Below are positions 30,601-39,475 of a stretch of 64,000 bases of DNA, piece after piece. This DNA is from Bemisia tabaci (Eukaryota > Arthropoda > Insecta > Hemiptera > Aleyrodidae). Under the pieces are notes generated by a model. That model was given only the letters and a program-made list of their open reading frames with translations. It searched no databases and was not told the DNA's origin. Both the position numbers and the translations under genes were made by a program. Positions within the stretch are counted from its first letter, which is position 1. Every line of letters begins with the position of its first letter. The stretch spans positions 2,852,001-2,916,000 of the forward strand of contig NC_092794.1 in NCBI RefSeq assembly GCF_918797505.1, given 5' to 3'.

Positions 30601-32788
30601 GTTGCGCTAGTTACAAAATCGTGATTTGATATAGTTTGCATTTAGAGATTAGCAAAAAACAACAAGATCCGTCCAAACACCAAGTTTGCACGTTCAATAT
30701 CATCGGAGATGTCGCCAAGTGACAAACATGGCTTATGACATCATCTCTTGAGGTGGTGTATATTATGTATCTTTGTTTTTCCAAGTACATTGGTCTCGTC
30801 AATCAATGATACACACACACATGACACTTTTGGAGGTCAGAGACGACTAAAACAAGGTAGAGGAAACCATGATATGTCCCACAGTGGAAGAGATGGCGTC
30901 ATACGCCATAATTTTCAATGAGCTACATGGAAACTTGGCGCTTGAATAGATTTCATTATTTTTTGCCTGTCTATAAGCTGAAATTATCACAACTAGCGCA
31001 ACTGACCCATTCAAGAATATTTCTGTGTAAGTTGAGTCACTTTTCTCCAAATGAAAGCCTGTTTTTCATAAGTAGGGCTGCATGGATAGGCACGTATGTT
31101 CAAAAATCTAAGGCATGAGTCATTTAAAGATCGAGGCAACAACTGCAGTCAAACTGATTGACGAAATAAAGGTGTCATGAAAACTAATTGATAAATTTCA
31201 GGCGAACTAGGCACCTTCATACATATTGCCCATTTGTGGAAGCTTTATTTTCATTTCCGATGACTTTTGCGGTCCGGCAGCGGGATGTTTGTGGTTAGAC
31301 ACCAAGGGAGCCATTCATGTGAAAACGCTTTTAATCAAAGCACATCTGAGCACTGCCAATGAAAAAGCAATATATTTACATTTACGGCCAGCTAGGCAGA
31401 ATCGCAATTTATTCATTAATCTCCCCGAGTGTTACACTGATTTCACAGATGAATGGAGCATTTTGGGGTTTATGTGAGAGATCACATCCGCTGCGACCGT
31501 ACTGAGGAAGAACATCGTAAGTACATTTGGAATTTGCCATATTTCCATCGATAAAATTCAATTCTTTAGGTAAAACTATGAATGTCTCTCTCTCATTTTT
31601 TCAGAGGATTTTATTTGGAATTTATTCTACGTACAGTATCTGAATGGTTCAGTTTCTTTAAAAAAGTTAGAATTGGACAGAGAGGAAATCGGGCAACGTA
31701 AAATTTTTTTACCGCGTTTATTCTCAGCAGGGCTAATTAGCAGTCATGAATGTCGTAAGTCGCCAACACAGAATCTCGTTTTTTGAGAGTGTTTAAAACG
31801 TTCAATATTTATCGAAGCAGACTTATACAGTATTAATAATTTAAAATCGATTTAAATTGAGAAAAAAAGGCGTTGAAAACTTGCGAAAATCGACACCGTT
31901 TACTGGCGATCTACAGCAACTCAAATTTCCCCCATTTCAAAAATTTAACTTTAGGCTTAAGTATCTGTCGGTAAAATTGATATCTGAAATAATGGCCATA
32001 AATTTAATAGTGAGACAAAAGGTTTAAATAAAAACCACTACTCTCGTGGTATGCTCTCTTTGGTACACGGCACTTAAGTAAAACGAATAAAAATAAAAGT
32101 GCACATAAAAATTGAGAAGCATCTAGAATTACAAATGGAAAAAAGAACACGTTGAGGGTCTGAAAAGCTGAAAAAGCACTGATATTTTTGAGATGATGTT
32201 ACTTTTACTCTCTGTACCATTGAAAATGTTGACCATGCTATCTGTCAGAGGACCTTAAACCAGTAGAGCCTCTTTAAAGCCCTAAAAGAAAAAAAACCCA
32301 AAAAGGGAAACATTTTAAGGCCAATTAACTTTGAATGGTAGCGACTGCATTAAAGATCACCATGGGATATGAAAACGCCTTCAAACAGCCGGGTAGATTA
32401 CCATCGCACGATGCATATGTAACTAAAATTGCCTATCTCAAAGATTCAGGCGCTTCAATTCGCAGAATTTTCTCGCGGGTACTGATACCCGAATTTACGA
32501 GTAATACAAGTGAAATCAATTATTTTCCAAATTTTTATCTCTTCGAAGAAAACTTAACTATATATTTCATCCATGGCATGAAGTCATGAGGATACTTTTA
32601 GGATGTTTTTAGGACTTTAAAAAAAACGTTTGAAAATTCAATAATTCTAAATGAAATTACCTGCTGACCGTGGCGGTACCAATGTCCTTCAACTCGACAG
32701 GAACTTTTATCTTGGCTGGGTTCAGTTTTTCTTAAATTTGAACTTTCTCGAATGTTTTCTGTTCTGCTCTCGTTCGAGTCCGCCGGCG
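24480..32788 (-). CDS. Secreted protein with two short VWC modules (3' part of gene)
   Basis: Splicing 32661-32788, 28684-28810, 26809-26991 and 24480-24655 on the - strand gives about 203 codons, all phases in register (1 in, then 0, 1, 1). Domain order is: a polar stretch with an N-glycosylation site (NES); a first VWC half-module, SSCRVEGHWYRHGQQ...PCDFCLCIDREMFC...ELC; a Ser/Thr-rich linker with sites NET, NTS and NQT; a second half-module, TSCIVLGVEYQLGE...SCLQCQCTDEGRIAC..KNC; and a short acidic tail ending DMFDVDVF. Each module has six Cys, like the first subdomain of VWC, and lacks the CCxxC half. VWC modules often bind BMP-family ligands outside the cell, but the role here is unknown. 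The signal peptide and 5' exons were not found. Confidence 0.85.
24803..25215. mobile_element. CACTGAAAAAAAA element with TTTTACC repeats, 413 bp
   Basis: The CACTGAAAAAAAAATCTCGG left end is mirrored by a GAGAATTTTTTTTCAGTG right end. The interior is built from many copies of GGTAAAATTACC-like words (TTACCAAG, CGGTAATTTTAC). An inverted copy is at 33636-34049. It lies in the last intron of the VWC gene. Confidence 0.75.
25560..26260. repeat. Dispersed repeat related to 35240-35800
   Basis: Shared phrases with the second region include AATCATGAAAATTGGCCCGGTAGAACG, GACAAGAAATAAAAATTTAC and CAAAATCTGAATAAAGCTGGCTCATC. Within this copy the phrase occurs twice in tandem (about 25650 and 25830). 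A MITE at 25869-26199 interrupts it. Confidence 0.55.
25869..26199. mobile_element. MITE, 331 bp (CAAGGTAGATTTA)
   Basis: CAAGGTAGATTTACACAGG is mirrored by CCTGTATAAATCTACCTTGG. It is flanked by perfect 8-bp duplications CGTTACCA (25861-25868, 26200-26207). The 8-bp duplication suggests hAT. Confidence 0.8.
26295..26467. repeat. Minisatellite, ~58-bp unit
   Basis: About three diverged tandem copies of TTGCCTATTCGCCGAAATTG..GGCGAACTTCAATCGG..AATCTGCAATTATG. The unit start recurs at about 26296, 26350, 26400 and 26453. Confidence 0.6.
26503..26756. mobile_element. TCGACGGTGAAAC MITE, 254 bp
   Basis: ATCGACGGTGAAACTACCAAACC is mirrored by GGTTTGGTAGTTTCACCGTCGAT. AT flanks both ends, and the surrounding sequence resumes the repeat seen near 26207-26250. 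It lies about 50 bases beyond the donor of the linker exon. Confidence 0.75.
26809..26991 (-). CDS. VWC-protein exon: Ser/Thr linker and start of module 2
   Basis: The acceptor is TTTTTATGCGCAG|CACAAA and the donor GTCCTAG|GTAATT (phase 1 in, 1 out, 183 bases). It encodes (A)QNTSKAITLSPLSEESGSD...TSEENQTTELPPATAQ..., low-complexity and likely O-glycosylated, ending TSCIVLG with the first Cys of module 2. It was recognised because it supplies this missing Cys in the right phase. Confidence 0.82.
27070..27657. mobile_element. CTGCCGTGC-family element, interrupted by a hAT-like MITE
   Basis: The left end CCCGTGCGAAGGAAAAAC is followed by the MITE at 27090-27414 and resumes as GGAAAAACGCCGTATGAGC. 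The right end is TTCTTCCTTAGCACGGCAG. The GGAAAAAC on both sides is the MITE's 8-bp duplication, so the outer element is older. Confidence 0.8.
27090..27414. mobile_element. hAT-like MITE, TAGAGTCCC family, 325 bp
   Basis: TAGAGTCCCTTTATACTGAG is mirrored by CTCAGTATAAAGGGACTCTA, with a perfect GGAAAAAC duplication. The interior carries the family phrase CACAAACGGGAATAAAGATT and its mirror. Confidence 0.9.
27658..28119. other. VWC-gene intron, no gene seen
   Basis: It contains a C10 run followed by an A25 tract (27779-27812). Otherwise it is unremarkable intronic sequence. Confidence 0.4.
28120..28354. mobile_element. GAGGTCGGACAAAA-type element, 235 bp
   Basis: GCACAGTGGATTAAGTCAATTAAAGAGG is mirrored by CCTCTCCCATTGACTCGATCCACTGTGC, flanked by CG. 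It is the cleanest intact copy of the family and is used here to define the site interrupted at 1066-1567. Confidence 0.75.
28355..30057. other. VWC intronic region with a short direct duplication
   Basis: Apart from the exon at 28684-28810 it holds a direct repeat. CAAGTTCCGATACCCGGATTAT plus CCGTACCAC..GTATAAAAACCACC occurs at about 28952-29055 and again at 29268-29330. A solo right arm of the CTGCCGTGC family lies at 29568-29629 (GTTCATACGGCGTTTTTCC). Confidence 0.5.
28684..28810 (-). CDS. VWC-protein exon: cysteine core of VWC module 1
   Basis: The acceptor is TTTGTTTTCCAG|ATCGTG and the donor ACTCAAG|GTAACA (phase 0 in, 1 out). It encodes IVRKDPCDFCLCIDREMFCYWQ with the CxxCxC core and a final Cys, then a Pro-rich stretch and an N-glycosylation site (NET). 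Confidence 0.88.
30058..30213. repeat. Inverted-repeat element (TTTCCACCGCCA)
   Basis: TTTCCACCGCCATTTCATT is mirrored by AAATAAGTGACGGCGGAAA, and an inner TTTCACTGAATTT / AAATTCAGTGAAA pair closes the hairpin. Confidence 0.6.
30450..30600. other. GC-rich island with internal repeats
   Basis: About 150 bases rich in CCAACCC, CCAAGGAGCCC, GCATCCAAG and GGGGGCAGCTCC / GGGGGCTGCCC words. These recur in direct and inverted order (two CCATCCAAG/GCATCCAAG copies). The surroundings are AT-rich. Short open frames on the - strand are by-products. Origin unknown. Confidence 0.55.
30601..32660. other. VWC-gene intron, no exon seen
   Basis: AT-rich, mostly unique sequence. A truncated CTGCCGTGC-family arm is near 31487-31560 (CCGTACTGAGGAAGAAC). 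Open frames at 31226-31477 and 32335-32589 on the + strand show no domain and no splice context. Confidence 0.4.
32661..32788 (-). CDS. VWC-protein exon: polar region and start of VWC module 1
   Basis: The acceptor is TTTCTGGTGCAG|CGCCGG and the donor GTCAGCAG|GTAATT (phase 1 in, 0 out). It encodes (A)PADSNESRTENIRESS..., then SSCRVEGHWYRHGQQ, the first Cys and the aromatic/Gly pattern of a VWC module. The first codon is shared with an unseen or candidate upstream exon. Confidence 0.82.
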
Positions 32789-32810
32789 CTGCACCAGAAA
32801 ACAAAAAAAC

Positions 32811-32840
32811 AAAAATAAATAAATAAATAAATAAATAAAT
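32811..32840. repeat. (AAAT)n microsatellite
   Basis: A perfect tetranucleotide run, AAATAAATAAAT..., about 20 bases upstream (in gene orientation) of a VWC-gene exon. Confidence 0.9.
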
Positions 32841-32982
32841 TAGACCACACTAATGACTCTCTCCCTACTTAAAGTATAAGGTTGTTTTCCATGGCGACAT
32901 GCAAGCTGCATAGGAATTACAATACCATGTGTAGTAATTACATTAAAGTTGGTATTTTTTCACCAGTGGGAAGTATTAATCG

Positions 32983-33108
32983 CCTGATAATATCATGAGG
33001 GTATACGAATTCCTCTAATTTTACATCCTTTGACAATTTCAAATGCCTGATAAATTCATGAGGGTATACGAATTCCTCTAATTTTACATCCTTTGACAAT
33101 TTCAAATG
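32983..33108. repeat. 63-bp tandem duplication
   Basis: Two almost identical copies of GCCTGATAA..TCATGAGGGTATACGAATTCCTC..TTTGACAATTTCAAAT lie head to tail. Because 63 is a multiple of three, one - strand frame stays open across both and repeats the peptide LKLSKDVKLEEFVYPH. Whether this is coding is not known. Confidence 0.75.
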
Positions 33109-33471
33109 AGCAATCAGTGTAAAAGCTCGATGAGGAAACATTTTTCCTGGCTCCGTAATTTTTGTCATTTCTCGTAACCAATGTACTTGCTCAATAAATA
33201 ATTAATTCTTGCATTTTTGAAATGGAAAGAGAGTATTTAGCTCCTTGGAATTTTTCTTGATTTTTTTGAATGACATTGAACTACAAAAAGCGAGTTCAAA
33301 GTTGCGTATTTTCAGCTTCCATTTGAACTACTTCGATTTCAACGCGCACAGCAGAAAAATCAAAGATGTCGTCTAAAAAGAATTTGTCCCGTCGAGAGGA
33401 CACTTCTGACCTCACGTATCCTCTGTCGCGATCCATAAGCCCTGCACGAACGGCTGCACAGATCATAATTT

Positions 33472-33547
33472 GGTCATATTTATGCTAAAAGGAACTATGT
33501 GCATAGGGATTGCGTGTGACATAGTTCCTTTTAGCAAAAATACGTCC
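33472..33547. mobile_element. Short GGACGTATTT-family MITE, 76 bp
   Basis: GGTCATATTTATGCTAAAAGG is mirrored by CCTTTTAGCAAAAATACGTCC, with ATTT duplicated on both sides. It lies in an intron of the VWC gene if the 34196-34435 exon is real. Confidence 0.75.
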
Positions 33548-33635
33548 ATTTGTGGCTAAAAGGTTAAAGTCCCTCGATCTATGCATAGAATACTCGTGAC
33601 GGAACAGACATCTTTGGACGCCATCTCGGCTCCTT

Positions 33636-34049
33636 CACTGAAAAAAAATTTTCGGCGTTTTTACCAAGGTCCGTTGGTACCTTTACCATCTCACTTGTTT
33701 TACCAATTATTGGTAATTTTACCAAGACAGACTGGTAAGCTTACTTAAAAACCGGTATTTTTATTGTTTTTTTCGGGTAAGAATACCACTTTTATTGGTA
33801 ATCAATTCCCAGTAACTTTGCCATTTTATCTCGGTAATTCTACCACAGTCGATAGAAAATATTGGCGTTTTTACCAAGGTCCAGTAAAATTACCGAGAAA
33901 TTTCAATAATTTTACCGAGATTTCTCGGTAAAATTACCAATTCCATAAATGGTAATTTTACCAAGAAAAAACTGGGATCAAATAGAACCCTGAATTCTTG
34001 GTAGTTTTACCCTCCACTTAGTGAATATACCGAGATTTTTTTTTCAGTG
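33636..34049. mobile_element. CACTGAAAAAAAA element with TTTTACC repeats, inverted copy
   Basis: This is the mirror-orientation copy of 24803-25215, 414 bp, with TT on both sides. The same ordered landmarks appear in reverse (GGCGTTTTTACCAAGG, AACCGGTATTTTTA, GGGATCAAATAGAACCCTG). Confidence 0.75.
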
Positions 34050-34195
34050 TTCGGCGACGCGCTCTCAAATGTAAGCTCGAAGAATGCAACTTTTAACTTG
34101 TTTTTCAGGAGTTGATATTCATGAAAAAAGCCAGTGAAATTTCTGTGAACCATGTGCTCTCTCTACTTTTCAAAAATGCAAGAATTGAAAATTAC

Positions 34196-34435
34196 CGGAC
34201 AAGCTCATTGCCCGGGGGAATAAATAAGGTATGAGCTTGCCTAACTTCGTCAAGACCTTCACTCCTTCCAAACTGAACGCGGCGACTTCCAAATTAACGA
34301 GATCCCGCTCGTGCAGAATGTTGACAGACCGAGAGGGGAAATAAAATCCAGACACGGGAGTCATTTCCGACACCGTTCGCAATCCTCTAAAAGCATCGGA
34401 AGAAATTACAAATGCGCTACCGTCAAAAAGCTTTG
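34196..34435 (-). CDS. Candidate upstream exon of the VWC-protein gene
   Basis: On the - strand a strong acceptor, TATTTTTTCCTCGTGGCTCAG|CAAAGC, opens an 80-codon frame closed by a GTAATT donor (TTGTCCG|GTAATT) of the kind used by two other exons of the gene. The phase (1 out) matches the 1-in phase of the exon at 32661-32788. The peptide includes KLFDGSAFVISSDAFRGLRT and HERDLVNLEVAAFSLEGVKV. It has no Cys and no domain I recognise. Codon composition looks coding-like. It could be a chance frame. Confidence 0.4.
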
Positions 34436-34660
34436 CTGAGCCACGAGGAAAAAATAGGGTGCTCGAAAAGTTTGCTCCAATGTGCTTGCTTTTGATCCCG
34501 ATGCTTCAGTCGTATAGACACATATTGGATCGTGTTCGTGTCGCGTGGGGGAGCATCGAACTTGATTTCAGCGTTGAAATTTTTCACACTCCACTCTGAT
34601 CTTAGAGAAAACTAGAAGGTATCCCCCCCCCCCCCCCTACACGACACAACCCTAGCACAA

Positions 34661-35233
34661 CCATGCTAAGGAAGAACGCCGTATGAGCATTCAGGCGTTG
34701 CCGTATTTCCTTCAATAAGAAACGAATTTACTAGGAAAATTCTGAATATTTTTCCTCCAATTTTTCAGACAATTTTTTTCGTAATCCTTTAATACATATT
34801 TTTCTTTCAAACAATTTAAATGAGAATAATCCATTCAGAGTGTGCAAACATTTCAAATATTAGAGCCAAACAGAGCGGAGCGGCCCAGCGTGCTGCCAGC
34901 GTGACACGCGCTGACCTCAACTACAGGGATACTTCACGCATTGCGCAATGCGTGAAGTATCCCTGTTAGGTTTGAAGGCGTCAGCGCGCGTGTCACGCTG
35001 GCAGCACGCTGGGCCGCTCCGCTCTGTTTGGCTCTAATATTTGAAATGTTTGCACACTCTGAATGGATTATTTTATATCTGGATAATAATCTATCTATAA
35101 TGGATAATATAAACTAAAATATCTGAGAATTTCAAGGGAAAATATGCATAACTTCCTTCAAAAATACATGTTTTATTCGGGAAAATTTGGCATCTCTCGA
35201 AGGCTCATACGGCGTTCTTCCTTGGCATGGCAG
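34661..35233. mobile_element. CTGCCGTGC-family element interrupted by a palindrome
   Basis: The left arm reads CCATGCTAAGGAAGAACGCCGTATGAGC and the right arm GGCTCATACGGCGTTCTTCCTTGGCATGG. The family's internal sequence is split near 34790 and resumes near 35110. The insert carries the near-perfect palindrome at 34825-35072. Confidence 0.75.
34825..35072. repeat. Near-perfect 248-bp palindrome
   Basis: Arms of about 124 bases mirror each other around CACGCATTGCGCAATGCGTG, with only a small mismatch near GCTGACCTCAACTAC versus its partner. The arm sequence (CAGAGTGTGCAAACATTTCAAA, GATACTTCACGCATTGCGC) is also found inside the 1.4-2.0 kb elements at 9170-9340, 49490-49620 and 52610-52800. Confidence 0.85.
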
Positions 35234-35239
35234 AGCAGG

Positions 35240-35800
35240 TGCTTCGCGGGCCTCCAGGCGGGCTCATACAGTGACTATTTCCAATATTAATGAAAATCGG
35301 CGCGGTAGATCTTTAAAAAAAAACCGTGACGAAAAATGAACATTTACTTTGTTTAGACGGGAGAATTCCTAACTTCATCACGTAATCTACAAAAAACCTG
35401 AGTTATATTTGCAAAATCTGAACAAAGCGGGCTCAACTGGACGTGTCTCTGTTGAACGGAACTAAGCGCCAAATTGAGTTCCTTTTGAGGATTTTAGAAT
35501 CCGGATAGCGCGCTCTGTCAACCGGAACTAAGCGCCGCGTCATGTAAAAGCATTGCGAGTATAGGACGGAACGAGCATCGCATTCCGCAACACCCGCCAT
35601 TCCAAGCCCCCCTCTCCCTTCCTCCCCCTATGGCGCTTAGTTCCGTTTGATAGAAATACGTCCAACTAGCACTCAATCACTCATCGTTGTTGCAGCAAAA
35701 ATAATGAAAATCGGTCCAGAGGAACGGTAGAACGAATTGTGACGAAAAATAAAAATAGGGGCGCAGAGAGCTTATAGTTATGATGATATAGTATAATGAT
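35240..35800. repeat. Dispersed repeat, second copy
   Basis: It shares AATGAAAATCGGCGCGGTAGA, GACGAAAAATGAACATTTAC and CAAAATCTGAACAAAGCGGGCTCA with 25560-26260. A 225-bp MITE (35439-35663) interrupts it. Confidence 0.5.
35439..35663. mobile_element. GGACGTATTT-family MITE, 225 bp
   Basis: GGACGTGTCTCTGTTGAACGG..CTAAGCGCC is mirrored by GGCGCTTAGTTCCGTTTGATAGAAATACGTCC. AACT is duplicated on both sides. Confidence 0.8.
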
Positions 35801-36087
35801 GATATTATAGGTCAATGTGGATCTTGAGCACTTGGAACGATTCTGTAGTCGATTGATCAATTGATAGTTTCAGGCTTTTAAGACATTTCATAGGAATTTC
35901 CAAGCATCGCACTGTAGGTACAATGCGTCAGGTACTAGTACTCAAAATTTGCGCAAGAAGCACTTTGGAATCATTCAGAAAGTACGCCTCGATTGAATAT
36001 TGCGTGTTATTTTACGTTTCGATTTACGATATTCACTTGTGACGTAATTTTAAAACTGTCTCAAACTTTTATTTTAACAAATAGAGA

Positions 36088-36400
36088 ATTTGCAGGAGTC
36101 TGAAATTTGATGAATTTCGTGTTTAAGTGGAAACTACTGAGTGAGCTAAACACGATGATACCCTTGGTTCATGAATTGAACAACTATCGGAGAAGATATG
36201 ACAAAATAATCTAATGTGCTAAAATAGGTTTGTTTAAATGGGAAATGCCGCCAGATGACGTCACTAGGCGGTGCATTTTCTCTCTTTTAAATCTATTTTT
36301 ATATTATTTCCCGTATCAAAAAAAAATTATAAAAAATACTGTGAAATCAGCTCTTTAAGCATTTTCAGATGAAGCAATAAAAAATTTGCATGCAAATCCT
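36088..36400. repeat. Dispersed ~310-bp repeat, copy 2
   Basis: It aligns with 12655-12965 over its full length in the same orientation, with perhaps one difference in every eight to ten bases by eye. Confidence 0.6.
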
Positions 36401-36437
36401 CCATTGTGTGTATAAATACTTGTCGCATTACAGCGTG

Positions 36438-36649
36438 CACTGGAAAAAAAAAAAAACGCATTGGATCTAGAGTCCAGACTCTTGACATTGACAAGAAAAA
36501 GGACTCTTGGTTTAATCAGATTTAAGCTTAAATCCAAAGGAAATCGCCAATTAAGGGCTGGTCTGATTAAGCTAATCTGATTGATCAAGAGTCCTTTTCT
36601 TGTCAATGTTTTCAAGAGTCTGGACTCAGATTGTTTTTTTTTTCCAGCG
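36438..36649. mobile_element. CACTGGAAAAAA hairpin MITE
   Basis: The ends CACTGGAAAAAAAAAAAACGC and TTTTTTTTTTCCAGCG enclose an inverted pair, GGATCTAGAGTCCAGACTCTTG / CAAGAGTCTGGACTC. Family members are at 38711-38938, 54683-54875 and 62717-62943. TG flanks both sides. Confidence 0.75.
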
Positions 36650-36992
36650 TGATGATTTATGCTGAGTATTCATGATTTTTCTTACAAAAAAATATAATGT
36701 CGCAAAACATTTAGGAACGCTTGCATTTCCATGTGTCTCGCTTTTCTGACACGACGGGCGCGACGGGCGGGTCAGTACTGGAAATACACCTGACGGTTCA
36801 TTCTATAAACTACAAAAACCCTCAAAAACATTTTCGGGCAAAAAATCCGGTCGAGGAAATTGACGTGTATACATCTTATTAACCAAAAACATTCCTTTCA
36901 CCCCTCCAAGAAGGTTGATAAAACTAAGTAAGTAACTATGAGATGACAAAAACCTCTCTTAAATTCTCAGGTCCACCAAGGCCACATATGTC

Positions 36993-37492
36993 NNNNNNNN
37001 NNNNNNNNNNNNNNNNNNNNNNNNNNNNNNNNNNNNNNNNNNNNNNNNNNNNNNNNNNNNNNNNNNNNNNNNNNNNNNNNNNNNNNNNNNNNNNNNNNNN
37101 NNNNNNNNNNNNNNNNNNNNNNNNNNNNNNNNNNNNNNNNNNNNNNNNNNNNNNNNNNNNNNNNNNNNNNNNNNNNNNNNNNNNNNNNNNNNNNNNNNNN
37201 NNNNNNNNNNNNNNNNNNNNNNNNNNNNNNNNNNNNNNNNNNNNNNNNNNNNNNNNNNNNNNNNNNNNNNNNNNNNNNNNNNNNNNNNNNNNNNNNNNNN
37301 NNNNNNNNNNNNNNNNNNNNNNNNNNNNNNNNNNNNNNNNNNNNNNNNNNNNNNNNNNNNNNNNNNNNNNNNNNNNNNNNNNNNNNNNNNNNNNNNNNNN
37401 NNNNNNNNNNNNNNNNNNNNNNNNNNNNNNNNNNNNNNNNNNNNNNNNNNNNNNNNNNNNNNNNNNNNNNNNNNNNNNNNNNNNNNNNNNNN
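36993..37492. other. Assembly gap (500 N)
   Basis: Exactly 500 unknown bases, a usual placeholder for a scaffold join of unknown size. Missing exons of the VWC gene could lie here. Confidence 1.
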
Positions 37493-37669
37493 CCCGAATT
37501 TCGCACTTACGTGAATATATCAAAAATCCAGTGCATTAGAAGTTTTTTAAAGCATTTACCTTGAAATTTCATTTAATTCATGAAGTTAGGCGTTGTATCA
37601 AATGACCTCTGGATTATTCAAACTTTCAATAATCCGAACTACCCGTCCGCCACATTTTTTTTAATAAGT

Positions 37670-38130
37670 TAGGGCCTCTTTAAACTTTTCTCTCGAATTC
37701 GAGCGACATCTCATTGGCAGCATAGACAGCACCATTTGCCTTACGCCTGCGCCATCGCGCCTTCAATTTTGCAGATGCAACACGGACATCCGTCAAGCAC
37801 GAATAGTTGTATCTCTGTGCCGTCATCGACGCGCATCCTTCCCCATGCTCTAGTATCTATGTTGTGTCGATTTTCTTAGTCTTATTTTGATAGTGGCGTT
37901 TCAAGGGCTGCGTGAACAACACAGCTGAAATTGGAAAAGACGTATTCGGGCCTCGTTTTTCAACCTTTCTCCCGAATATGATCGACACCTCATCAGAAGC
38001 ATAGAGTTTGGGATGGCAAGTTCACGCCTCACGCCATCGCGCCTTCAATTTTGCAGATGCAACACTGGCAACGGACATCCATTAAGTACAAATAGTGTAT
38101 CTCTACGCTACCATCAACCCGCGTGGAGTG
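37670..38130. repeat. Local tandem duplication of a CAACTATTCG-type repeat
   Basis: Two diverged copies (about 37670-37850 and 37945-38130) share GGGCCTC..TTT, ATCGCGCCTTCAATTTTGCAGATGCAACAC, GGACATCC and AATAG..GTATCTCT. Parts of the same repeat occur at 19288-19385, 45380-45450 and 61563-61625. Confidence 0.55.
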
Positions 38131-38710
38131 TCTCTTATTTTTGAAATTTGAGAAAAGTTAAGACCAAGTGCTCATAATATGCGATGATGTGTCCAAATCA
38201 ATAATCATTTTAAAAGAAAGGTAATAACATGTTTAGAGGTCTTTCTATAGCGCCCAAAAGGGCGTGCGTCTAATAATTGGTATTTTGGCGAGATTTGTTC
38301 AGTCCAGGAAAATTTTTTTGACGACTACCCCTAGAAATCCCAAGCCGGGTCAAATTGGCCCGTACATCTCTCCTAGGGGAATTAAGGCGGATGAGGAGGG
38401 GAGGGGGAAAGAAAGCATCAGTATGGTACCTAAAGGGTGAAAACTGCAAAGAATGTATTTTTTACCATCAAAAACATAGGAACAACTTAGATAATACGTC
38501 AAATACTATAAAAATCAATAAATTTAATTAAGGGTCAATTTGACGGGACTTAAGACTTTGCATATCAAAAAAAAGTCTTGGACGTCTAAGAGTAAAATCG
38601 GCATTCATTGACCAAAGTATGTAGAAATACTGCACTTTTATTTTGGCATTGATTCGGAATTTTATTTGAATATTTTCATTGAACTTTGCTGCTTGGTTGA
38701 AGTCACCTCT

Positions 38711-38938
38711 CACTGGAAAAAAAAATACATTGGATCTAGAGTTCAGACTCTTGAAAACATTGACAAGAAAAAATACTCTTGATTCAATCAGATTTTTGCT
38801 TGAATCAAAACGAAATCCGCTTAAATTAAGAGGCTTGGTTCTTGATTTAAGCTAGATTCTTATTGAATCAAGAGTACTTTTTCTTGTCGATGTTTTTAAG
38901 AGTCTGGACTCTAGATCCAATGTGTTTTTTTTCCAGTG
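38711..38938. mobile_element. CACTGGAAAAAA hairpin MITE, 228 bp
   Basis: CACTGGAAAAAAAAATACATTGG is mirrored by CCAATGTGTTTTTTTTCCAGTG, with CT on both sides. The internal hairpin is TTGATTCAATCAG / GAATCAAGAG. Confidence 0.8.
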
Positions 38939-39162
38939 CTTTTCTGAGGCGTGCCGCAATCATAAGAGAAACGGTTCAGCGAGTTAGACGAGGCTCGGCA
39001 ACGAAGAGTATCGTAAAAGATGAGAGTATGATATTTATCCTTGAATATGCTCGCATGAAACCTGAAAAGACTAATGAATTCAATTGGACGGAGTGTGGAG
39101 GGATTATCGTGGCTGTAAATTTAATCAAGCCGTTCGCTTCATCCAAGGATCGGGCATATTTC

Positions 39163-39282
39163 GTCGCTCCTCCGACGTAAAGGCTTATCTCAATTTCCAC
39201 ATGAGCCCTGTTTCACATTTAGATCCATGCTTTCTGGGGCTCATGCGAGAATCGAGATACGCCCTTACGTCAGAGGAGCGAC
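39163..39282. mobile_element. 120-bp inverted-repeat element (GTCGCTCCTCCGACG)
   Basis: GTCGCTCCTCCGACGTAAAGG is mirrored by CCCTTACGTCAGAGGAGCGAC, with an inner CTCAATTTCCACATGAG..CTCATGCGAGAATCGAG pair. A diverged copy is at 18393-18490. The open frames across 38863-39479 run through this repeat and are not genes. Confidence 0.65.
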
Positions 39283-39404
39283 GATTTGTCGCGCAGTCTG
39301 CGCAACGGTATGTACGGTGGCGGATTACAAGCGAGGCGGCGGAGGCTGTAATAATTGAGCAAAACACGAGCTGGCTCGAGGTTAAGGGTAAGTGCTACCC
39401 AGGC

Positions 39405-39475
39405 GTTCTTCCGAGGGGGGTCGGGGGGGTGGGAGGGTGGAGGGGAGGGTCCCGGGGTTGGGGTTGGAGGACGGA
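39405..39475 (+). other. G-rich tract
   Basis: Multiple runs of three to seven G occur within about 65 bases (GGGGGGTCGGGGGGGTGGG...). This is a possible G-quadruplex former on the + strand. No gene context is visible. Confidence 0.5.

Noticed and set aside
36936..37539. Open frames of 179-198 codons
   Set aside because: They run through the 500-N assembly gap and contain almost no real sequence.
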